This document shows, one piece after another, positions 55,952-64,000 of a DNA stretch of 64,000 bases. Both the position numbers and the translations under genes were made by a program. This DNA is from Cyanodermella asteris (Eukaryota; Ascomycota; Lecanoromycetes; Ostropales; Stictidaceae). The stretch lies in the NCBI GenBank assembly GCA_900618795.1, contig UYJD01000010.1, positions 966,068-1,030,067 on the forward strand, written 5' to 3'. The notes under the pieces were generated by a model. That model saw only the letters and a list, made by a program, of their open reading frames with translations, was not told the DNA's origin and did not search any database. Positions within the stretch are counted from its first letter, which is position 1, and the number at the start of each line of letters is the position of its first letter.

Positions 55952-57493
55952 ATGTCAGCAGACACGTCGTCCCAATGGCCGCAGGAGCTTCTGAAACAGC
56001 TCTCCACAGTCTTGCAGGGCAAGGATGTTGACGATGCTCGACAGGAAGCTCTACGGCTCTCGACTCAGCTGACAGCCAGCTTGAGAAGGCCCCACGAAGT
56101 CGCCTTCGAGACATGCTTCCTGGTACGTGCAATCGCTCTTCAGGTTGAGGCTGTTGTACATGGGGCTGATCGTTAAACTATCAGCCGGCATACAGTGCCG
56201 CGTGCAGGGCGAGCATACACCTCGGTCTCTTTGAAGCTATTGTGCAAAGCCCCGGTCCCATCACAGCAGCGGAACTTGCCAACCAGACTGGAAGCGAACA
56301 CTTACTGGTCGGTGAGTGGATCCGATCATGACCGAGATCAAGCAGAAGCTCACCTCAGGTGAATTAGTCCGTCTGCTGCGCGTTGTGACAGGACTTGGGC
56401 TTGTCCAGGAGGTCGCAGCGGAGACGTACGCTGCTCTACCAGCGACGCACGCGCTGACGGCCCCCATGGTGCGAGCTGCCCACCAGCATTTGTACGTTCA
56501 ATCACCTTTACTCCCGAGTCCTGACATGATCACTTGCTTAGCTTCCGCTGACGGGGCAGCGAGCGGCCCGCTCTGTGCATGAAGATGTGAGTGTGAACTC
56601 GCACAAGCAGCGCTGACCATTCGTCGCAGCTGGGATCAAGGGGCGGCGTCACTGCTTCACCTCCCCGCCTATTTGAATGATCACGGCCCAAGGTGCCCGA
56701 CGGACGCCAGAGAGGGTCTTTTCCAATATGCATACGAGACCAAATTGGACGCGTTCTCCTACTGGCAGTCGCGGCAGCCGCCGCGCAAGGCGTTTGACAA
56801 CTTCAATTTTCTCATGACATGCGTGCGTGGGACAGAGCCTGCCTGGCTCTCTTGGTTTCCGATTCGGGAGCGTATACTCGATGGTGCGAATTTGGACAGT
56901 GCGATCCTTGTCGACGTTGGTGGTGGCCGAGGCCACGATGTGATTGCCTTCAAGCGCAAAGCAGGTGACAGTATGCCCGAGAGTGGACGCCTTGTATTGC
57001 AAGACCTGCCAGCTATACTGGAGGAAGCTCTCGAGGCGGACAGGGAAGCAATCGAGCGGGTGCCGTACGATTTCTTCACTCCGCAGGTTGTCAAAGGTGA
57101 GTCTCCGTCTCCTGCATAAGGGGCACGCCTGGAAGGCCAAGCGACTGACGTTTGGACGCAGGCGCACGTGCATACTATCTGGCTCACATTCTGCACGATT
57201 GGTCCGACCAGGCGTGTGGAAGCATCCTGCGCAATGCCAAAATAGCCATGGAGCCAGGATACTCGCGACTATTGCTCTATGAGTTCATTTTGCCGGATGC
57301 GGGCTGCTCCCTGATCCAGGCGGGCTTTGACCTTCAGATGATGGGAATGCATGCCGGCATGGAGAGGACGGAATCGCAGTGGACAAGGCTGCTCGAAAGA
57401 GAGGGATTCAAGATCATCAAGTTCTGGACAGGTGCCGATCAAGGTATGGAGGGCATCATCGAAGCGGAATTAGCTGCTGATGTGCTGGCATGA
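55952..57493 (+). CDS. O-methyltransferase B, 418 aa
   Basis: Six exons: 55952-56122, 56185-56311, 56359-56491, 56560-56586 (27 nt), 56630-57096 and 57162-57493. All borders are GT..AG with CTGAC-like branch points before the short exon. The 27-nt exon avoids an in-frame stop that a longer version would carry and leads into KIWDQGAASL. Motif I ILVDVGGGRG is near residue 247, and the catalytic His is in ILHDWSD (about 319). Same family as methyltransferase A but only distantly similar. Two introns match A in position and phase, suggesting an old inverted duplication. It is likely to methylate a hydroxyl of the cluster product. Confidence 0.87.
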
Positions 57494-58890
57494 TGGAGAT
57501 CCCGGCCGATGTTTCCAGGAACCCAGGGCTGGACGAAAAGAAATGCCAGCACACAATCCCTCAGCCAATGACAGTACGAGGCTGGTAATTTACGCCTCCG
57601 GACCACTCGCCATGTTCGTCGTAGCGCTGCACTTCAGGGCTTTGCACTCGGCACGCTCACTCCGAAGCTGGCGAGGATGGCAAAGGAGAAGGCCTTGCAC
57701 CACGCTCCTACCCTGCGAGCAGCATTCTTGAGTAGATGAAGGCAAAGCTCGAGACGGAGCAGAGCCTCGGTCTGCTGTACGATAGGAGCCAAGCCGATAA
57801 CGGATGACTAATTGCTGGCGCACGCGGGAGATAGCAGTGGCGTATCGATCGCGCACGGCGGGCAGATCGGGAAGGAGCGGACTGCGTCAAAAGACCCCAC
57901 AGCAGCAGTTGCGACCCACCCGCGCAACCACAAGTCCTTTCAGAACCCCACAGGCGGGCCCGAGCGCCGCACACCAACCACTATTGTTCCACTGCCCGTG
58001 TCACAAGGTAGTTACTGCAAGGAGGAGGACGGCCGAAGTCATGCTTCCATTTCAATGTCTTTGCAAAGCGTCTCTCCCTGCAGCTGAAACGAGTGCTGGC
58101 GAGACGACATGTGTCGCTGTTTGTTTATCTTATCGCTGCGTAAGAGCCGTGTTTCAGAGACAAGGAAGTGGGGGCACTGGTTGCCGGGCCGTTGTTCGAA
58201 TAGCGGCTCGAAGGCCACATGGCTTGCTCGACACGCGTGCTGTGACGTCTGTCAGCCCGCCACGCCGTTGGGAGCGCGCCCCGACACTCTGTGACAGTCT
58301 TGCCACTAAGTCGATTGTCGACAAAGTCGCATGTACCGGCCGAGACTCCAGCCTGCAGCTTTCGTACAGTAGCTTGTGTTTCGAAGATGGTATGTGCACG
58401 GCAGCATGGCATCGACACTCCGGGTGCAAGTAAGCTAACCCATGTCTCATGGCAGCGGGCCTGCCGCTTCCGATCGGTAACGACGGCCTCGTCCAAGGCG
58501 CACTCGTGCCCCCTATCAGAGACATGAGCGCTGCGGCTGCGGCTGCGGCTGAGGCGGTGATGGTGGTGACGGTGACGGCGGTGGTGGGCCCCCGGGAAGT
58601 GAGCTGTGAGTCCGCCGTTCCAACTGGACGAGCCTTTCAAACGCTTTTTCGCCCTCCGGCCAGTGCGACGACCAAAGCGCCTTCCCATTATTATTATTTC
58701 CACCCGCCTGAACCACTCGGCAGCGCGCCTTCCTTCGCCATCCTTCCCATCCTAGCCCCCAGTTTCACATTCACTTCTCTGATCTCTGCAGACACCTCTC
58801 CTTCCAACCTCCTCGGCTCTTGCTTGCGCTTCCATCCCATCCGAACTCATCTCCTTCATACGCCCTTTGCTCAAGTTGCTTCTCTGCACA
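57494..58890. other. Intergenic upstream of the MFS exporter
   Basis: 1.4 kb without a convincing gene. The stretch 58525-58590 has GCGGCT and GGTGAC short tandems that create long false frames. The last 180 bp are pyrimidine-rich and look like the exporter's leader. Confidence 0.45.
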
Positions 58891-60418
58891 ATGGCAACCC
58901 CAGCTCTCGCTGCCGACCCCTCCTCCGATCCGGTCAACGTCCAAGCTCACGAAGAAGCCCGCCGAGGCGCTGGCTCTCGGCGCGACAGCGAGTCCACCAA
59001 GCATGGCCAGAATGGAAGCATCGCAGAACCACCCAGCGAGAAGCCAGCACCACCTCCACCGGGTCCCATGGATCCTAGCCAGTTTCCCGACGGAGGGGTC
59101 GCTGCTTGGTTGACCGTTGCTGGAGGATGGTGTTGCGCATTCTGTTCTTTTGGATGGGTCAACGGTAAGCTTCACCAGCAGCCCGTCAGTTGCGCCGACT
59201 CGAGACTGACCAAGTCGTTCCAGCAATTGGTGTTTTCCAGCAGTATTATCAGACCGACCTATTGAGGAGCTACGACTCGTCTGACATTGCATGGATCGTC
59301 TCACTTCAGACATTCTTCATGTTTCTGGGCGCGCCAGTCGTCGGCAAAATATATGACAACTCGGGACCTCGATATTTGCTTGCTGTCGGAACATTCTTGC
59401 ACGTCTTTGGCTTAATGGTACGTTCAAAGCCAGCGGAAATTTCCTGGATTGCCACTAATCCGTTCAGATGCTGTCGCTCAGCACCGAGTACTATCAGATC
59501 ATTCTGTCCCAGGGCATTTGCTCCCCAATTGGTGCTTCGTGTGTCCTCTATCCCGCCATGTCAACTGTCGTGACCTGGTTCCACAAAAGAAGGGCGTTGG
59601 CACTCGGAATCATGGTATCCGGCTCCAGTCTGGGCGGCGTCATTTTTCCCATCATGCTCCAGCGACTGATCAATTCGAACGTCGGCTTCCCGTGGGCCGT
59701 TCGTGCCAGCGCATTCCTGATTCTCGGACTGCTTGCCTTCGCCACGGCCGTGACCACGTCGCGAATTCCTCCTTCTCCCAAGCCGTGGTCTCCCATGGAT
59801 TTCATCCGACCATTCGCACAGCCCACATTCGCCATGGTTTGCATTGCCAACTTCTTCGGTTTCCTCGGCTTGTTCATTCCACTCAACTACATCACTCTAT
59901 CCTTCACCCACTACAGCTCGGACATGAACCTCTCGCTGTATATCCTCTCAATCCTGAACGCTGGCTCCATCATTGGGCGAATTGTGCCCGGCTGGGCCGC
60001 CGACAAGCTTGGGAAGTTCAATGTCCAAATTGTCATGTGTGCCCTGAGCTTCATTGTCAACTTGGCTCTCTGGCTGCCCTCGCGTGGAGGAGCTCCCATC
60101 ATCGTCTTCGCCGTCTTGTACGGTATCGCGTCCGGCGCCTTCGTCTCCCTGGCGCCAGCCCTCATTGCACAGGTCACCACCGACATGAAGCAGATTGGCG
60201 TCCGGGTAGGCACCATGTTTGCGACTGTCAGCATTGCGAGCCTGATCGGAAACCCGATTGCCGGCGCCCTTTACGGCGATGCCGTCGGCAACGGCAAAGA
60301 AAACGACAACCCATTCGAATATCTGCAAATCTTCGCCGGTGTCGCCATTGCCATTTCGACCATTCTGTTTGGGGTCACCAAGAGCATGGTACCTGGTAAA
60401 TTGCTCAAAAACTTCTAA
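58891..60418 (+). CDS. Monocarboxylate-type MFS transporter, 472 aa
   Basis: Three exons, 58891-59164, 59224-59417 and 59468-60418; introns of phase 1 and phase 0. A 70-residue hydrophilic N-terminus (with a PPPPGP run) precedes FPDGGVAAWLTVAGGW, the hallmark start of fungal MCT-like (MCH/Mch5-type) carriers. About 12 helices follow, with YDNSGPRYLLAVG and WFHKRRALALGIMVSGSSLGG. The MCH family moves riboflavin, carboxylates or secondary metabolites across the plasma membrane. Its place at the edge of the polyketide cluster suggests export of the product. The stop is at 60416-60418. Confidence 0.92.
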
Positions 60419-61394
60419 TCTTAAAAGAAATGCTTGAAAACGAATCATTGGTAATGTGATGGACGATATGGCATGACTGAAAACTTTTACGGTCGGAACG
60501 CAATAAAAGTATTTGCACGCTGGATGTGGCATTGAGACGACTTTCAATGCATTCTGATATTAGCGAAGGAAAGCCAACGGAGGCATTCTGCACGGCGTCT
60601 ATGGGCTTTGGATTTTGGATACCCTCTCACGAAACGTAATACAATGCCTCAAATGAACACAAGCTCCGCTTGTTCTCTTGCGATGCCGTGACTCTGGTTT
60701 ACATGTGGTTGTCGAATGGACATTTGAAACACGTTCAACAAGCTGTGGCGGCAGTACGAGATTGTCAACAGTATTAATGAACATGTCGTTGTGCGCGCTG
60801 ATGGACAAAGTGTTGATTTCTTTCTGCACCGGTGTGATTGATTGCGCCAGTCGGAATCTTCCCCACGACACATCAGGAACTGGCCGAGCTGCAGGCGTTC
60901 TCCCGAACCGAACAGAGCGCTTTGCCCGAGACTCATTGACGACGTCGATCATGTTACTCTATCCAGTTCTTAGCTAGGGCCGTGACTGGCGCATCGCAAC
61001 AGGACGTGACCGGTCAAGATCATGGTTGTGTTTCGGGGAGCTTCTGTTCTGCGGACTGGCCGTGCATGACACAGTTTAGACTACCGCTGAGAGTACTGCT
61101 ACGAGTACTGCCAAAGGGAGCGAAGCCGCTGGCACGGAGAGTGTCTAAGGCGGTACTGCAGCAAATGGAGCAAGTCTAAACGTTGTGGAGAGCGTCCTTT
61201 CTGAACCACCACAGCACCTCATCGCTCCACCCTGCGCTCTTGGCCTTCAGCTCGCTCTCTTCGCTGTCAGCTTCGAACTCGGGGCCCCAGAAAAGCTCGT
61301 CAGGCACGGGGTAGAGATAGTTCAGGTCAATATTGCCTGCTGCGTCGTCACCAAAAAGCCGATTAACAATGTTGACATTGCGGTCGGATGTCCT
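60419..61394. other. Intergenic at the right border of the cluster
   Basis: Convergent 3' ends with no supported gene. AT-rich just after the exporter. Confidence 0.4.
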
Positions 61395-64000
61395 CTAGCA
61401 AGATTTCGGAATTGCCAGTGCCCATGATCTGAAAATCCTTGCCTCCTGACGTCGTCCATTCGGCCCATCTCTATCTTGCAGCGCTTTTCGGAGACAAAGA
61501 GCATCCCGCAGGGTCTGAATCAGCTCTGGGTCCATGCAGGACGTGTAGGTACGAGTGAGAGCCGTCAGATGGGACAGCAGCCGCAGAATTTCACACACCT
61601 CGTCCCTTTCGGCGTCAAATCCTCGCCAAAATGTGTCCAAGTGAAAATAACGCATGTTTCCCACCTCCGAGGAGTTTTCCGGAACCTGTGGAATACCTCC
61701 ACTATAGTTGGAGCCTTGGACGTGTGCTGCAGCGTTACAAATGGGTGAAAGATGAGCAAACAGACCAAGCTCACTTTCAACCTCGTTCGTGACCATGAGC
61801 GGCAACGAGAGCCGCGCAGCGACGCCACCGCCATAATCAAAATTGGGTCTTGACAGATGTACGCGGCCGGTGAGGTAGTCTCGATAGCCACCCCAATGCT
61901 GGCTATGTGTCCGATCATTGACGACAAGCTTGATGAATTCTTCGAATGCGTCCTGGGCAACGAGTCCCAATTGCAAGGTGAGATCCACAGATCCCTCGTA
62001 AGAGCCTCCTCCCAGTCCATCAAAATATCGAGGCCTATGAGGCCATAATTCCTGAACAGGGTATCTGCCATACTGCAAAGGGAGACCATTGAGCAAACTG
62101 TTCAGTCTCTGAATCTCTGCACAGCGAATGAAGCTTTCGAAGGGTCTCATATGAAAATCCCAGCTTGGGTTGAAAAAATTATATTCATCAATCGTTGCGA
62201 GGTGGGCGAACGGATCCCGAGCAGACACGTTCAAACCGTCGTCCACGTCGACCAAAAGGTCCGCAACTCTCGCAGAGACAGAAAGGCTCCTGGCGTCCCG
62301 CAGTCGACATAAGTATGTAGTATCCGGAGGAGCTGGGCAAATTAGCGTCGGGTTCTTCTAGAAGTAGTTGCACATCCACGGTGAGTAGTAACCAGAAATT
62401 TGTTCGCCATTGTTTGCAAACACTTCTCCAATTTACGTGTAGACGCATAGCCAGCGTATTTGCAAGCAGATTCGCTGAACTAGGCATGAGAATGGCTCTA
62501 TGGGCCAATTTGAATACCCAATTGAGCGTACAGACAAGAACACGCACGGTGACATTTACAACGAGACTTCGTGCAGTGCATCAAGGATACTATCACGAGT
62601 CCATCTTGCTTGTTCATGGCTCATGCTGCATAGAAACGAATCTGAATGGTTTTCTTACCTGGGGAGGAAGCAGCCGGATCGAAAGCCTCTGCTAATGGAG
62701 TAGGAAGACCCAACCAGCGGTTTGCGAGGTCTCTGGCCTGGAATGCGATCCGTCGAAGCGTTTTGGCACCTGGCTCTGTTGCTCCATCCGGTCTTCGATA
62801 AGTTGTGAGAGAGGGATAAAGATCTGCAAGAGACTGTCGCGGATTGTTGAAGGCCCAATCTGGCGAACCCGACAGACCCTTTGGATCCAAAGAGTCATCC
62901 TCCAAGAAAGTGGTGTACGAAGTAAGTATGCGAACACCGAATCCTGCGCATGACAGTTTGAGAATCTCTCTCTCCTTCAGCATTGGAATGTCCAGGATCG
63001 GCTGCCCGAGAACGAGCCTGGTCGTCATCATTGAGTATCCCGTCTCGATGGCTCGGGCACAACGTGGTAGCATCAGAGCCCTAGCACCATCAAAGCCTAT
63101 GGCACATGGATCTAGTGAAATGTCCAGCAATGTAGCCACAGGATTGCGCCAGACTTTCAAGGGAATTTGCACCTCCAGTCCATTCGGGTCCTCTGCAGCT
63201 ATGGTAACACGACTGGCAGTCCTCACGACAGTAGTTGAGCCTCGTCCGTCTGCAATTGCGTTCAGCTGCCAACAGTTTACGATGGCTCGAAGCTTGGCAG
63301 TCGCGTTCGGAGCATCGAGTCCATGTATGCGGAGCTCGAGAGGATATTTGCCTTGGTTCGGAGCACCGCAAAACGCGCCGAGAACATAGACTCCTGTCAA
63401 AATCACGTTGCACCAGCTCAAGCCTCGAAGTGGATCCGAACCAATTCATAAGTTCTGGATGAGTGACCGATCAGAGCCACGCATATGAAGAACATCCGGA
63501 CGTTTCTCATCCAGAAGGGTCATCTGATTTGCGGGAATGGGCTGGCGAGGGCACGAGACATCCGGATCGAGCCTCGTCCGACCATGAACCTCGGAGATAT
63601 CTCCTTCACGAGCGAGAATAGCCTTGAAGTCGTCGATGGTGACCAAGTGGATTCCAGTGGTGTTGTCGGTGTGCCTTATCTCGTCTTCGGTGCTCAACAC
63701 GGCCTCGTCAATGTCACGGAGTTGTGGAACACTTCTCCTGAAATCTTGGAATTTGCTGCTCTTACTACGACTCAGGCAGCTGACTGTGGCGCGAAGGGTC
63801 GTGTAGGGCATCGACCGAAACACATGCTTTGCTAGGGGCTCTTTGTCAACGATCCATTCGAGGAGCGCGGCCAGGTCCGCCTCGAAATCGGGAGACTAAA
63901 TTGGTCAACACTCATACCCATCGTAAGACTGATCGTCTATGATCCGCACACAATGGGAGCCTCACTCACTTCGCGCAGAGCATTATGCAATCTCCTGACA
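61395..64000 (-). CDS. Unknown multi-exon gene, 5' end cut by the window
   Basis: Coding blocks on the minus strand: up to the edge (ends near 63971, RRLHNALRE); 63897 to about 63460 (SPDFEADLAALLEW..DVLHM); about 63384-62659 (VYVLGAFCGAPNQG..FDPAASS); and 62332-61395 (PPDTTYLCRLRD..AIPKSC stop). The splice GTGAGT..TAG between the first two is good. The join at 63.4 kb uses a weak GTGGCT donor and is uncertain; the alternative is two adjacent genes, since the third block has no ATG at its start. The intron 62333-62658 is long for this window. I recognise no domain. The blocks are rich in Leu, Arg and Asp, soluble, and carry no obvious signal peptide. Confidence 0.5.

Noticed and set aside
58449-59078. 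209-codon plus-strand frame ahead of the exporter
   Set aside because: Produced by GCGGCT/GGTGAC tandems and a pyrimidine-rich leader, and it overlaps exon 1 of the transporter in another frame.

Overview
The window is nuclear DNA of a filamentous ascomycete (Pezizomycotina). Evidence: genes interrupted by short introns (43-68 nt) with GT..AG borders and CTRAC-like branch points, long Ser/Pro-rich regulatory proteins, a SEA-complex subunit, Smc5, Rad1/XPF and Ubc13, and fungal secondary-metabolism enzymes. A Dothideomycete is my best guess, but that is inference from gene style only. Mobile DNA is scarce: I saw no LTR elements, LINEs or complete transposons, only one MITE-like hairpin. One assembly gap (N run) covers 37898-38415.

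Layout. 1-5 kb: two unrecognised protein genes, a coiled-coil protein (-) and a DUF6590-like protein (+). 5-9.5 kb: a gene-poor interval leading into a long pyrimidine-rich leader with a 39-codon upstream ORF. 9.9-12 kb: a Pcl-type cyclin. 13.4-17.2 kb: a large MYND-finger protein. 18.1-18.7 kb: Ubc13, four exons, 152 aa. 19.4-23.7 kb: Mtc5/Sea3 (WDR59). 23.9-33.8 kb: a minus-strand run of Rad1/XPF nuclease, a calmodulin-like protein with a 16-nt exon, Smc5 and a cytochrome P450. The part up to 32 kb is conserved housekeeping DNA.

33.8-45 kb is accessory DNA: long stretches without genes, a decayed SAT4/rhodopsin-type membrane protein gene running into the gap, a zinc alcohol dehydrogenase, an SV2-like MFS transporter, a MITE-like element with perfect 37-bp inverted repeats, and a GH76 mannanase pseudogene.

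45.4-60.4 kb is a compact candidate biosynthetic cluster around a type III polyketide synthase (Cys157/His314/Asn347 triad intact). It contains a divergently transcribed flavin monooxygenase, a seven-helix SAT4-family membrane protein, two divergently transcribed O-methyltransferases that share two intron positions, and a monocarboxylate-type MFS transporter. A sensible reading is that the PKS builds a small phenol or pyrone, the FMO and methyltransferases decorate it, and the MFS protein exports it. No pathway transcription factor is seen. From 61.4 kb to the right edge is a multi-exon gene of unknown function, cut by the window. Exon borders were worked out by hand from frame, splice sites and family alignment remembered from knowledge; no searches were run.
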